From an uncultured Bacilli bacterium (lineage in GTDB: Bacteria > Bacillota_I > Bacilli_A > RF39 > UBA660), in the NCBI GenBank assembly GCA_934130405.1, contig CAKOXX010000002.1:38005-102004 (forward strand): a stretch of 64,000 nucleotides of DNA, in the 5' to 3' direction. The notes under the pieces are model-generated. The model was given only the letters and a program-made list of their open reading frames with translations, searched no databases and was not told the DNA's origin. Positions 31,192-41,223 of the stretch are shown here, piece after piece (positions within the stretch are counted from its first letter, which is position 1; each line of letters begins with the position of its first letter). Position numbers and translations under genes: made by a program.

Positions 31192-32331
31192 ATGGTAAAT
31201 GACAATAATAAACGACAATCAAACTTTGAATTAATGCGTATAGTATCTATGATGCTAATAGTAGCATATCACTTTGTATATAACACATCTCTTTTACAAA
31301 CGACATCTGGATTTGCTCACTTTGTAATACTTGTTTTTACATATTTTACACTAATCCATGTTAATTCTTTTATTGTTTTAATGGGCTACTTTCAATGTGA
31401 TAAAGAATTTAAAATAAACAGATTAATCACTATGAATAATAGTGGCTGGTTTTATAAAGTGTTATTTCTTATAATATTTTTGTTAATAGGTATTAAAGTT
31501 GAAACTTTAGAAATTGTTCAATTAATATCACCAATAACTTTATTTAAACAATATTGGTATTTAGCAGTATATTTACTACTATACTGTTGCAGTCCATTTT
31601 TAAACTTTCTAATTAATAACACAACTAAAAAACAATTTCATAAATTATTACTTACTCTATTTTTAATAGGTTCTGTTTTGCCTTGTTGGACAGGACAATT
31701 AGCATTTGATAATAATAAAGGCTTTTCCTTATTAACATTTTGTTTATTATATTGTTTAGGAGCATATTTAAAAAAATTTCCAATGAAAAAAAATTATTTT
31801 TTTAAAGTTTTTTCTACTAATGCTAGAAGATTAGTCTTTATTTCAATATTCCTACTATGCGTTTTATTAAATTCCCTATTACATTATCATGGTGAGGAAT
31901 TACTACTATCTTCACATAGTATTTTAAGAGAAATTGGTAGACTGTTAACATCTTTACCTGAGTATGATAATCCTATTTTGATAGTTCAGACTTTATCATA
32001 TTTACTTCTTTTTGAAACATTGTCATTTAAAAATAAATTTATAAATAAAATAGCAGCTTGTTCCTTTGGTGTATATTTAATTCATGATAACATTTTGATT
32101 CGAAGATATTTATATAGATTTTTCTTTATAGGAAATTATAGTGCAACACTTTCCCAGATATTCATTAGAATATTAGTTGGAACAATAATAGTATTTACAC
32201 TAGGTATAATTATTGAAATGATTAGAAAAAAGCTATTCTTCTATATTAAAAATAGAAAAATATCGAAAAGAATCAGTAATAAAATTAAAGAATATTTTAT
32301 TTCTATAAAAGTTAATACTATGCTCGAATAG
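31192..32331 (+). CDS. Membrane O-acyltransferase (acyltransferase 3 family)
   Basis: About ten membrane spans with the family start RQSNFELMRIVSMMLIVAYH, which contains the conserved Arg and catalytic-type His. These proteins transfer acetyl or other acyl groups to extracellular glycans. AGGGTGG lies 6 nt before the ATG at 31192. It stands between the SGNH esterase and the GH25 lysozyme, so it likely modifies wall or surface polysaccharide. Confidence 0.85.
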   Translation: MVNDNNKRQSNFELMRIVSMMLIVAYHFVYNTSLLQTTSGFAHFVILVFTYFTLIHVNSFIVLMGYFQCDKEFKINRLITMNNSGWFYKVLFLIIFLLIGIKVETLEIVQLISPITLFKQYWYLAVYLLLYCCSPFLNFLINNTTKKQFHKLLLTLFLIGSVLPCWTGQLAFDNNKGFSLLTFCLLYCLGAYLKKFPMKKNYFFKVFSTNARRLVFISIFLLCVLLNSLLHYHGEELLLSSHSILREIGRLLTSLPEYDNPILIVQTLSYLLLFETLSFKNKFINKIAACSFGVYLIHDNILIRRYLYRFFFIGNYSATLSQIFIRILVGTIIVFTLGIIIEMIRKKLFFYIKNRKISKRISNKIKEYFISIKVNTMLE

Positions 32332-32372
32332 GCAAGTAAAGTTATGCTATAATAGACTAAGTAGGTGATATG

Positions 32373-35300
32373 ATGCGGAAGAAAATATTTTTTGTTTTTT
32401 GTTTATTATTAACAGGATTTTTTCTAAATGTTAAAGCTCTTAATAATACACTTTTAAATGTTGATTTTCCTAGGAATAATGCTAGTTTAAGTGATGAATT
32501 ACTAGTACAAGGTTGGGTAATGAGTGAAGTTGATAATAAAGTTTCAATAAGCATTGATGATAAAAAGATAGATTCATTGATAAATCGTAATGAAAGAATA
32601 GATGTCTTAAATGCTATTCCAGGTTATGGGGGAAAGAATAATAAAACACCAGGCTATCAGACCTTTATAGATCTTAGTAACTATAATTATGGAGAGCATA
32701 CCGTTACTATAGAAGTATTAAACTCCCAAGATAAAGTAATTGCCAAAGAACAGAGAAAAATTAATATTGCTGCTCCAGCCACTCTTTTAAATGTTGATTT
32801 TCCTAAGAATAATGCTAGTTTAAGTGATGAATTACTAGTACAAGGTTGGGTAATGAGTGAAGTTGATAATAAAGTTTCAATAAGTATAGATAATGAAAAG
32901 ATAGATTCATTGATAAATCGTAATGAAAGAGTAGATGTGTTAAATGCTATTCCAGGTTATGGGGGAAAGAATAATAAAACACCAGGCTTTCAAAGCTTTA
33001 TAGACATTAGTAACTATAATTATGGAGAACATATTGTTACTATAGAAGTATTAGATTCTGATAATAAAGTGATTATGAAAGAGCAAAGGAAAATTAATAT
33101 TTCAGCACCAAAAACATTATTAAATGTTGATTATCCAAGAAACAACAATACATATAAAGATAGTATTTTTGTCCAAGGTTGGGTAATGAGCGAATTAACT
33201 GACTTTGAAATGGAAGTATTTCTAGATCAAGAAAAAGTAGATGCGTCCATTTTAAGATATGCAAGAGAAGACGTTACTGCTTCAATTAAAGGCTATGGAA
33301 CAGAAAACGTTAATCCTGGTTTTACAACAATCATTGATACTGCTAATATATCTGATGGAGAACACACCTTAAGTATAAAAATAAAAAATAAAGATAAAGT
33401 AGTTGCAGAAAAAAACATAGCTATCAAAATAGAAAAGTATGTTGCTTTTCTAAATGTTGATTTTCCAGTACAAGAAAAAAATGAGTATTCCAGTTTGTTT
33501 GTTCAAGGCTGGGTAATGAGTGATGATCAGGAAGGAAAATTAAAGTTTTTTATTGATAATAATGAAGTAACTAGCGATATTTTAAAATATGCAAGAGAAG
33601 ATGTAGTTAACAATATTAAAGGTTATGGTGGAAAATCTAATCTTAGTCCTGGTTTCACAACTGTTATTGATTTAACATCATATTCATATGGTGAACATAC
33701 CCTAAAAGCTTTATATTATAATAGAAATGACGAAGTAATTGCTACTGCTTCTAAAAAAATTAAGATAATAAAACCCAAAACACTTATTAACCTAGACTTT
33801 CCTAGTAATAATCAGACAGTAACAAGTGAAGTTTATTTAAATGGTTGGATGTTGAGCGAAGATGCTAAAACAAGTCTAGAAGTGTTAGTAGATGATACTA
33901 AAGTAGAAACATCAATAGAAAGAGTAGCAAGAGATGATGTTATTTCTGTAATAAAAGGTTATGGTGGAAGAGAAACTAACCAGACACCAGGTTATCTTGC
34001 TAAACTTGATTTTGGTAATTTATATGATGGAAAACATAATATAACGATAAGAGCAGTAGATTCTCATGGAACAGTAGTTAGTGAAGTTAAGAGAAAAGTT
34101 ATTTTGAAAAAATATGATACAAAAGTAGATATTTTTACTCCAAAGGAAAGTGAAGTAACAAAATTATCAATGAATATTACAGGTAAAGTAACTACTACTG
34201 CCATTAATACAGAAATAGAATTTCTTGTTGATGATAAAAAACTTGCTTCTGGTTTATCTAATAAAGATGGGTTATTTAATGTGACAGTTGACACTAGTAA
34301 TCTAACTGATGGTCTACATTTGTTAAAGATTAAACTTCTAACAAAACATCTTGATGAAACTATTTATGAAGTAACAAGAAAAATTACTATAAAAAAATAT
34401 GATGGGATAATTACACTAGATTTTCCTAGTAGTGGTTCTTTAAATAAAAATAACGACATATTTGTTCGTGGCTGGGAAATGAGTGAAGATATTAATAGTA
34501 AGATAAGAGTTTATTATGATGATAGCGAAATTACTGATGTTATTAGAACAGAACGAGGTGATGTGTTAGATTTAATAACTTCTTATGGTGGAAGAGAAAC
34601 TAACCAAACACCAGGTTTTCAAACCATAATACCAAGTAAATTATTAACACTTGGTTATCACAATATTACTATTAAATTGTATAATTCTTTTGATGAACTT
34701 ATCAGAACATATGAAAAAAAAGTATATATATATGATAAAATGAAATTAGGAATTGATGTCTCACAATATAATGGAAATATTGACTGGACTTCTGCAAGAT
34801 ATAGTGGAATGGTTGAGTTTGCTTTTATTAGGCTAGGTTTTAGAGGTTATGCTCCTCTTGGTAAATTGGTTACAGATACAAAATTTGTTAATAATGCGAC
34901 GACTTCAATTAAAAATGGCATCACTACGGGAATTTACTTTTTTAGTCAAGCAACTTCCTATGAGGAAGGTAAAAGTGAAGCTGAATATGTTAAAAATGTT
35001 TTAGCACTTAACCCTTTTATCGCCTCTAACTTAAAATTACCTATTGCTTTTGATGTTGAATATTCAACTGAACCTTCTCATAATGGTAGAGCTGATAATA
35101 TCTCAAGAGAAGCTAGAACAGAAGCTATTAGAGGATTTGTCGAAACAATGGAGAAGTATGGCCTTTCCTCAGTTATTTACATTAATAAAGACTTTCTTTT
35201 CAATAAAGTAGATACCAACAAAATCAGTAATTATGAAATTTGGTTAGCTCATTGGACCTATGATTATAATAATAAGAGTGACTATACTGCACCTTATAAA

Positions 35301-35375
35301 TATTGGCAGTATAGTAATAAAGGCAATGTTTCTGGAATTACAGGAAGTGTTGATTTAGATATTATGTATGAATAA
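32373..35375 (+). CDS. Secreted GH25 lysozyme with seven extracellular repeat units
   Basis: A signal peptide (FFVFCLLLTGFFLNVKA) is followed by seven beta-rich units of about 100-111 residues, to about residue 785. Most carry LNVDFP, VQGWVMSE, a DDVxxxIxGYGG block, TPGF and GEHT. One unit (about 590-670) lacks the GYGG block. The C-terminal 210 residues are a glycosyl hydrolase family 25 muramidase: LGIDVSQYNGNIDW, FAFIRLGFRGY, IAFDVEYS (catalytic acids) and YKYWQYSNKG. It would cleave peptidoglycan, with the repeats serving as wall-binding or spacer arms. The first two units are nearly identical in DNA (period 333 nt). An adjacent ATG at 32370 is also possible; AGGTGAT lies just before both. 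A TATAAT lies at 32348-32353. Confidence 0.9.
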   Translation: MRKKIFFVFCLLLTGFFLNVKALNNTLLNVDFPRNNASLSDELLVQGWVMSEVDNKVSISIDDKKIDSLINRNERIDVLNAIPGYGGKNNKTPGYQTFIDLSNYNYGEHTVTIEVLNSQDKVIAKEQRKINIAAPATLLNVDFPKNNASLSDELLVQGWVMSEVDNKVSISIDNEKIDSLINRNERVDVLNAIPGYGGKNNKTPGFQSFIDISNYNYGEHIVTIEVLDSDNKVIMKEQRKINISAPKTLLNVDYPRNNNTYKDSIFVQGWVMSELTDFEMEVFLDQEKVDASILRYAREDVTASIKGYGTENVNPGFTTIIDTANISDGEHTLSIKIKNKDKVVAEKNIAIKIEKYVAFLNVDFPVQEKNEYSSLFVQGWVMSDDQEGKLKFFIDNNEVTSDILKYAREDVVNNIKGYGGKSNLSPGFTTVIDLTSYSYGEHTLKALYYNRNDEVIATASKKIKIIKPKTLINLDFPSNNQTVTSEVYLNGWMLSEDAKTSLEVLVDDTKVETSIERVARDDVISVIKGYGGRETNQTPGYLAKLDFGNLYDGKHNITIRAVDSHGTVVSEVKRKVILKKYDTKVDIFTPKESEVTKLSMNITGKVTTTAINTEIEFLVDDKKLASGLSNKDGLFNVTVDTSNLTDGLHLLKIKLLTKHLDETIYEVTRKITIKKYDGIITLDFPSSGSLNKNNDIFVRGWEMSEDINSKIRVYYDDSEITDVIRTERGDVLDLITSYGGRETNQTPGFQTIIPSKLLTLGYHNITIKLYNSFDELIRTYEKKVYIYDKMKLGIDVSQYNGNIDWTSARYSGMVEFAFIRLGFRGYAPLGKLVTDTKFVNNATTSIKNGITTGIYFFSQATSYEEGKSEAEYVKNVLALNPFIASNLKLPIAFDVEYSTEPSHNGRADNISREARTEAIRGFVETMEKYGLSSVIYINKDFLFNKVDTNKISNYEIWLAHWTYDYNNKSDYTAPYKYWQYSNKGNVSGITGSVDLDIMYE

Positions 35376-35381
35376 TAACTT

Positions 35382-35408
35382 TTGCTAATAAAGATAAAAT
35401 GTTATAAT
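35382..35408 (+). promoter_or_regulatory. Likely promoter of the polysaccharide operon
   Basis: -35 TTGCTA (35382-35387), a short 15-nt spacer and -10 TATAAT (35403-35408), 20 nt before the first gene. Confidence 0.5.
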
Positions 35409-35428
35409 AATGAAAGTGAGGTTTTATT

Positions 35429-36169
35429 ATGGTAAAGAAAAAAGATTATTCAATAAAAGTTGAAAATGTAACTAAAAAATTTAAAATATATTCAGATAAA
35501 CCAAATACATTAAAAGAAAGAATAGTATTTTTTAAAAAAAATAAAGTTGAACAGAGAACGGTACTTGAAGATATTAATTTAACAATCAAAAAGGGAGAAA
35601 CAGTTGCTCTTATTGGTGTTAATGGAAGTGGAAAAAGTACCTTGCTTAAGTTGATGACTAAGATTATTTATCCAACTACAGGTAAAATTACAACTGTTGG
35701 AAAACTTACATCACTATTAGAGTTAGGAGCAGGCTTTCATGATGATTTTACTGGTCGTGAAAATATATATTTTAATGCTGCTATCTTTGGTTTAACTAAA
35801 GAGGAAATAGATGCTAAAGTAGATGATATTATTGCTTTTTCAGAACTTGAAGAATTTATTGATAACCCTATCAGAACTTACTCATCTGGAATGTATATGC
35901 GTCTTGCTTTTTCAGTAGCTATTAATGTTAATGCAGATATTTTATTAATAGATGAAATATTAGCAGTTGGAGATCAACATTTTCAAGAGAAATGCTATCA
36001 AAAATTAAATGAATTAAAAGAAAGTGATAGAACAATCGTTATTGTTAGTCATAGTTTGGATGCTTTGAAAAAATTGTGTACTAGAGCAGTTTGGATTCAT
36101 GAAGGACATATAAAAGAAGATGGAAATGTTACTAAAGTAATTGATCATTATTTGAAAGAATGTGAGTGA
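35429..36169 (+). CDS. ABC polysaccharide/teichoic acid exporter, ATPase subunit (TagH/Wzt-like)
   Basis: A 246-residue ATPase of the polymer-export subfamily. Walker A is GVNGSGKSTLLKL, the signature is RTYSSGMYMRL, Walker B is ADILLIDEILAVGD, and the switch His is in VSHSLDAL. The N-terminal KFKIYSDKPNTLKERI and the GAGFHDDFTGRENIYFN stretch are typical of TagH/Wzt. It has no C-terminal carbohydrate-binding domain. GTGAGG precedes the ATG. The permease follows 8 nt after its stop. Confidence 0.93.
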   Translation: MVKKKDYSIKVENVTKKFKIYSDKPNTLKERIVFFKKNKVEQRTVLEDINLTIKKGETVALIGVNGSGKSTLLKLMTKIIYPTTGKITTVGKLTSLLELGAGFHDDFTGRENIYFNAAIFGLTKEEIDAKVDDIIAFSELEEFIDNPIRTYSSGMYMRLAFSVAINVNADILLIDEILAVGDQHFQEKCYQKLNELKESDRTIVIVSHSLDALKKLCTRAVWIHEGHIKEDGNVTKVIDHYLKECE

Positions 36170-36177
36170 GGTATAAT

Positions 36178-36951
36178 ATGCAATTAATTAATAATTTATA
36201 TAATTATCGTGAATTACTGAAAAGTAATGTCAAAAAAGAGATAAGAGGTAAATATAAAGGGTCAATTTTAGGAATTCTTTGGTCTTTTGTAAATCCTTTA
36301 TTAATGGTATTAGTATATGCTATAGTTTTTCCTTATATTATGCGTGTTAAAACTGATAATTATCTTGTTTATTTGATTACAGCCATAATTCCTTGGAACT
36401 ATTTTACAACAGCTATTAATCAAGGGATGATTACTGTTAGAATGAATGCTGGTATTATTAAGAAAGTTTATTTTCCAAGAGAAATTTTACCAATATCTGT
36501 AGTTAGTAGTGGATTAGTTAACTTTTTCATTAGTTGTATTATCATTTTAATATTTTGTATTTTTAGTGGAGTTGGATTAAGCTTTCATTTATTATTATTA
36601 CCAGTTATTGCTATTATTCAGTTCTTTTTAACTTTAGGAATTGTATTTGCTTTAAGTGCAATTAATATTTATATAAAAGATACAGAATACATCATCCAGT
36701 TCTTCCTAAATATGCTATTTTATGCCACTCCAATTTTATATCCAGCCACAATGTTTCCAAAATCAATACGTTGGGTTTTATACATTAATCCAATGTCACA
36801 ATTAGTAGATGCTTATCGAAACATCTTCTTATATCATCAACTTCCTAATGCGGTAGGAATGCTATATACTGTTATTGTAACAATGATAATTTTTGGAATA
36901 GGACTTGTCATATTTAGAAAACTAGAAAAGGGTTTTGCAGAGGAGATTTAA
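36178..36951 (+). CDS. ABC polysaccharide/teichoic acid exporter, permease subunit (TagG/Wzm-like)
   Basis: Six membrane spans. The N-terminus is the ABC-2 type of polymer exporters (LKSNVKKEIRGKYKGSILGI, then LWSFVNPLLMVLVY), and near the end is PMSQLVDAYRNIFLY. It pairs with the preceding ATPase to export lipid-linked glycan. The ATG at 36178 follows GTGAGG by 6 nt, a site that overlaps the ATPase stop. Confidence 0.92.
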   Translation: MQLINNLYNYRELLKSNVKKEIRGKYKGSILGILWSFVNPLLMVLVYAIVFPYIMRVKTDNYLVYLITAIIPWNYFTTAINQGMITVRMNAGIIKKVYFPREILPISVVSSGLVNFFISCIIILIFCIFSGVGLSFHLLLLPVIAIIQFFLTLGIVFALSAINIYIKDTEYIIQFFLNMLFYATPILYPATMFPKSIRWVLYINPMSQLVDAYRNIFLYHQLPNAVGMLYTVIVTMIIFGIGLVIFRKLEKGFAEEI

Positions 36952-36953
36952 AA

Positions 36954-39107
36954 ATGAAGAAGAAAGAAGTATTTGTTGTAGAAGAACAAAAAATCTGTGG
37001 GATTAATAATCCACAAGTAATTATAAAACTTATAGGAGACGCTTCTAATTGTGAATTTAAAATAAAAGTAGATGGTAAGGAAACTAAATTTGATATATTT
37101 TCTATAGATAGCGAAACAACAGTGATTAATTTAGCTATTGATAAAAATGCTAAGAAAATAGAATTATATACTTTAAATAACAAGAAGGCTACATTAGTTA
37201 CTTCTCTTAATAATAAATTCATTTTAAGATTTAAGGAAAAACTATTAGAAGTTATTAGAAAATTTGTGGCTAAGTTTAAACTTATGATACATGTCCTATA
37301 TAAAGGTATTAAATTCTTATGGAAGGAATATCACTTTTTAGTACCACCTAGTATGTGGAAAAAGTATTTAAAAGATTTTAAATCTCGTATTAATGGTACT
37401 ACCGATAGATTTTATAATCCATTCTATGCCTCTGAATATAATAAATGGCTAAAAGAGAATTTTAGAGAAACTGAGTATGAAAAACTAAAATATCAACCAC
37501 TTATTTCTATTTTAATACCAGTTTATAATATAGAAAGACGTTATTTAGTAGCTTGTCTTGATTCAATATTGAATCAGTCTTATAGCAATTATGAAATTTG
37601 TTTGGTTGATGATTGTTCTACACTTGAAGAAACTAAAGATACTTTAAAAGAATATGAAGCAAAAGATAAAAGAGTCAAAGTTAAATATCGTAGTGAAAAC
37701 GGCCATATATCTAGAACTACTAATGATGCCCTAAATATGGCTAAGGGAGAATTTGTTGCTTTAATGGATGATGATGATTTATTAACACCAGATGCTTTAT
37801 ATAAAGTAGTAAGTGTTTTAAATAAAAATAAAGACTTAGATTTAATATATAGTGATGAAGATAAATTAAGTCCTAAAGGTGTTTATTGTGATCCGAATTT
37901 TAAACCTGATTTTTCACCAGACACTTTACTAAGTTTAAACTATATCTGTCATCTTGTAGTACTAAGAAAAAAAATTGTAGAAGAAGTAGATGGTTTTACA
38001 GTTGGGTTAGAAGGAGCACAAGATCATGATTTACTTTTAAAGGTAACAGAAAAAACTAATAAAATTTATCATATACCAGAAGTACTTTATCATTGGCGTA
38101 TGGTAGAAGGGTCTACTTCAATGACAATTAGTAATAAAAGTTATGCAACAGATAAAGGAAAAATGGCTATTGAAAATGCTCTTGCTAGAAGAAATATTAA
38201 AGGTAGGGTAGAAAAAGATGAACCTAGTACATATTATAGAGTTTATTATACTTATGAAAAAGAGCCTAAGATTTCTATTGTAATTCCTACAAGAGATTAT
38301 GTCGATATATTAAAAACTTGTGTTGACTCTATCTATGAAAAAACAAATTATAAAAATTACGAAATAATAGTTGCTAATAATGATAGCAAAGAACAAGCAA
38401 CACTAGATTTTTTTGCTGAGTATAAGAAAAAACATACTAATTTTAAAGTCATTGATTGTATTATGGATTTTAATTATTCTAAAATAAATAATATAGCTGT
38501 TGAGCAAGCAACGGGAGAGTATGTTGTATTACTAAATAATGATACTGAAGTTATAACTGGTGATTGGTTGAAAATAATGGTTGGTTATGCAATGCAAGAC
38601 CATGTTGGTGCTGTTGGTCCGAAATTATTATATCCAGATATGACTGTTCAACATGGTGGTGTTATCTTAGGATTAGGTGGAGTAGCTTCACATGCTTATA
38701 TAGGAGCTAATCGTGATGATTTAGGAATGTATGGTAGGTTAAGAGTTCCATATGACTATAGTGCTTGTACAGCTGCGTGTCTAATGATTAAAAAAGAAAA
38801 GTTTTTAGAAGTTGGTGGTTTAGAAGAAGACTTGAAAGTTGCTTACAATGATATAGATTTTAATATTAAGCTCTTAGAAAAAGGGTATTATAATGTATTT
38901 TTACCAAATGTAGAATTATTACATTATGAATCAAAATCAAGAGGATTAGATACTACTAGTGAAAAATATAAGAGATTTCAACTTGAAGAAAAATATATGT
39001 ATGATAAATGGAAAACTAAATTGACAAATGACAAATTCTATAATCCAAACTTTAGTAAAAAAGGTTGGTTTATGCTCGATAAAACTGAAAAGAAAATGAA
39101 AAAATAG
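36954..39107 (+). CDS. Two-domain GT2 glycosyltransferase
   Basis: A 717-residue protein with a 170-residue N-terminal region of unknown role, followed by two GT-A family 2 domains. The first has PLISILIPVYNIERRYLVAC, a DDCS nucleotide motif and ALMDDDDLL. The second begins PKISIVIPTRDYVDILKTCV and contains VVLLNNDTEV and SACTAACLMI. Such double enzymes build rhamnan or related backbones in Gram-positive polymer clusters. It starts 2 nt after the permease. The donor sugar is not evident; rhamnose is one option given rmlB. Confidence 0.88.
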   Translation: MKKKEVFVVEEQKICGINNPQVIIKLIGDASNCEFKIKVDGKETKFDIFSIDSETTVINLAIDKNAKKIELYTLNNKKATLVTSLNNKFILRFKEKLLEVIRKFVAKFKLMIHVLYKGIKFLWKEYHFLVPPSMWKKYLKDFKSRINGTTDRFYNPFYASEYNKWLKENFRETEYEKLKYQPLISILIPVYNIERRYLVACLDSILNQSYSNYEICLVDDCSTLEETKDTLKEYEAKDKRVKVKYRSENGHISRTTNDALNMAKGEFVALMDDDDLLTPDALYKVVSVLNKNKDLDLIYSDEDKLSPKGVYCDPNFKPDFSPDTLLSLNYICHLVVLRKKIVEEVDGFTVGLEGAQDHDLLLKVTEKTNKIYHIPEVLYHWRMVEGSTSMTISNKSYATDKGKMAIENALARRNIKGRVEKDEPSTYYRVYYTYEKEPKISIVIPTRDYVDILKTCVDSIYEKTNYKNYEIIVANNDSKEQATLDFFAEYKKKHTNFKVIDCIMDFNYSKINNIAVEQATGEYVVLLNNDTEVITGDWLKIMVGYAMQDHVGAVGPKLLYPDMTVQHGGVILGLGGVASHAYIGANRDDLGMYGRLRVPYDYSACTAACLMIKKEKFLEVGGLEEDLKVAYNDIDFNIKLLEKGYYNVFLPNVELLHYESKSRGLDTTSEKYKRFQLEEKYMYDKWKTKLTNDKFYNPNFSKKGWFMLDKTEKKMKK

Positions 39108-39119
39108 GTGAATGAAAAG

Positions 39120-41219
39120 ATGAAAAGAGAACAAATAGAGAGAATATATATAATTATTTTACAAATATTACTAGCATATTTAAGTTCTGTTTATATTGTA
39201 AATGATAATATAAATTTTTCAACAATCTTTAAAGTGGACTTTTTCCTCTTTTTACTACTTTTTCTTTTCTTTTTCTTTATTGCTTCTCACTTTATGTTTG
39301 GTATCAAAAAAGTATATAATTTCTTGTATGAAAAAAGATATATAATTGCTTCCTTAATATTTGTAATATTAGTATTAGGAAAATTTAATGGAAGTAGTTA
39401 TGGAATGTGGGATAATTATGTAGAACCAAATTATAAAGTTACTTCTTTTACTCCTTTAATCGGAAGTGCTAGGGGAATAAGAAGTGATGAATGGTTAGTA
39501 AATTCATCATATGTTTTATCTCAAACTAAAACAGGATATAATTATTTCAATCCAGTTATGCGGGCAACAGACACCGATGTTTTTGCTACTATTCCTGTTC
39601 CAGTCAAAAGTATCTTATGCATTGGAAAACCATTTTTAATAGGCTATTTATTCTTTGGCCGTGATTATGGTATGTCAATTTACTGGTATGGAAGATTAAT
39701 TGCTCTTTTTATGGTAAGTTTTGAATTTCTTTTACTACTTACCAAAAAGAATAAGATTGCTTCTTTAATTGGTACCTTACTAATCACTTTTTCCGCTCCC
39801 GTATTTTGGTGGTATTCAGCACAATTAGTAGAAATGTTAATTAGTGGTAGTTTATGTATAATTTTTTTCTATCATTTTTTAAATGCTAATTCGGACAAAA
39901 AGAAAATCTTGTACTCCATACTTCTCATTCCCACATTCTTTAGTTATGTTGTAACACTATATCCTGCTTGGTTAGTTCCAATTAGTTATCTTTACTTGAT
40001 ACTGGCTATCTATTTCTTTATCGAACATAAAGATAAACATAAATATAAAATCAAAAACTTATGGCCACTTGCTATTACAGTTTTTGGTATAATGTTATTA
40101 TTTCTTTATTTCTTTTTCTTAAGTAAAGATACATTTAAACAATTAATGTCAACGGTATATCCAGGAGCTAGATTTATAGTAGGTGGTAAATCATTTGAAA
40201 ACTTCTTAACATATGCAGCTAATATTTATTTTCCCTACTATGATGTTGGTAATCCTTGTGAATATAGTACCTTTTATTCATTTTTTCCTTTCTCAATAAT
40301 TATTGGTTCATATTATATTTTTAAGAAGAGAAAGAACTTAAAAAATGATGTTTTGATTGTTTCTATATTTTCATTAATAGTTGTTTATTTATTATTTGCT
40401 TTTTTATCTTTTCCTAAAATCTTAGCTAAAATAACCTTATTATATATGGTTCCAGTAGAAAGATTAACAGTTATTATTTCTTATTTATGTGTTATCTTAA
40501 TGGTCTTACTATATGATAAAATGAAACTTACTGATAAAAAAGAAAAAATAATTTTTATAGTGATAGCTATTGTAAGTAGTTTGTTTAGTAGTATTATAGC
40601 TCAAAAAATGTTACCAGATAATTATTTATCAAATACTAAAATGTTTGTTTCTTTTGCTATTTTAGCAGTTATAAGTATTTTATGGATAATTAAAAATAAA
40701 AAAACTAGGACTTGTCTTTTAGTTCTTATCCTATTAATAACAACAGTATCAACTATTTCTGTAAATCCTCTAATGAAAGGCTTTTCTGGTGTATATGAAA
40801 AACCTATTGCCAAAGAATTAAAGAAATATAAAAATAAAAATGCTAATTGGGTATCATTTGATTCATTTATAATTGCTAATTATTTAGGAACGCAAGGTTT
40901 AAAAGTTTTAAACAGTACCAACTTATATCCTAATATTAATTTGTGGAAGAAGATAGATTCAAGTGGAAAATACAGTGAAGTTTATAATAGATATGCTCAT
41001 ATAGATATGGAATTAGATTCAGAAAATACCGAATTTAAACTGTTGGCATCTGATCACTTTAAATTAAAAATTACTCCAAATGATTTGTGTAAACTAAAAG
41101 TTAAATATGCAACTTCACTAAAAGAACTAGACGATTACAATAATGATGATGTAACATTTACTTCTAAATATCATAAAGATAATATTTATATATATAAAGT
41201 TAATTGTATGGGAGAGTAG
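39120..41219 (+). CDS. Multi-spanning membrane protein, GT-C-like, paralogue 1
   Basis: A 699-residue protein with about 14 spans and a C-terminal extracytoplasmic tail. After the second span it has TPLIGSARGIRSDEWLVNSS, shared with the paralogue at 46755 (SRGIRSDEYMVHTP), and a later VYPGARFIVGG matched by VYPGKRVSLGG there. The acidic residue in the first outer loop suggests a polyprenyl-phosphate-sugar-dependent (GT-C) glycosyltransferase, but this is inference. The ATG at 39120 follows AGGTGA by 8 nt; the GTG at 39108 in frame overlaps that site. Confidence 0.65.
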   Translation: MKREQIERIYIIILQILLAYLSSVYIVNDNINFSTIFKVDFFLFLLLFLFFFFIASHFMFGIKKVYNFLYEKRYIIASLIFVILVLGKFNGSSYGMWDNYVEPNYKVTSFTPLIGSARGIRSDEWLVNSSYVLSQTKTGYNYFNPVMRATDTDVFATIPVPVKSILCIGKPFLIGYLFFGRDYGMSIYWYGRLIALFMVSFEFLLLLTKKNKIASLIGTLLITFSAPVFWWYSAQLVEMLISGSLCIIFFYHFLNANSDKKKILYSILLIPTFFSYVVTLYPAWLVPISYLYLILAIYFFIEHKDKHKYKIKNLWPLAITVFGIMLLFLYFFFLSKDTFKQLMSTVYPGARFIVGGKSFENFLTYAANIYFPYYDVGNPCEYSTFYSFFPFSIIIGSYYIFKKRKNLKNDVLIVSIFSLIVVYLLFAFLSFPKILAKITLLYMVPVERLTVIISYLCVILMVLLYDKMKLTDKKEKIIFIVIAIVSSLFSSIIAQKMLPDNYLSNTKMFVSFAILAVISILWIIKNKKTRTCLLVLILLITTVSTISVNPLMKGFSGVYEKPIAKELKKYKNKNANWVSFDSFIIANYLGTQGLKVLNSTNLYPNINLWKKIDSSGKYSEVYNRYAHIDMELDSENTEFKLLASDHFKLKITPNDLCKLKVKYATSLKELDDYNNDDVTFTSKYHKDNIYIYKVNCMGE

Positions 41220-41223
41220 TAAG

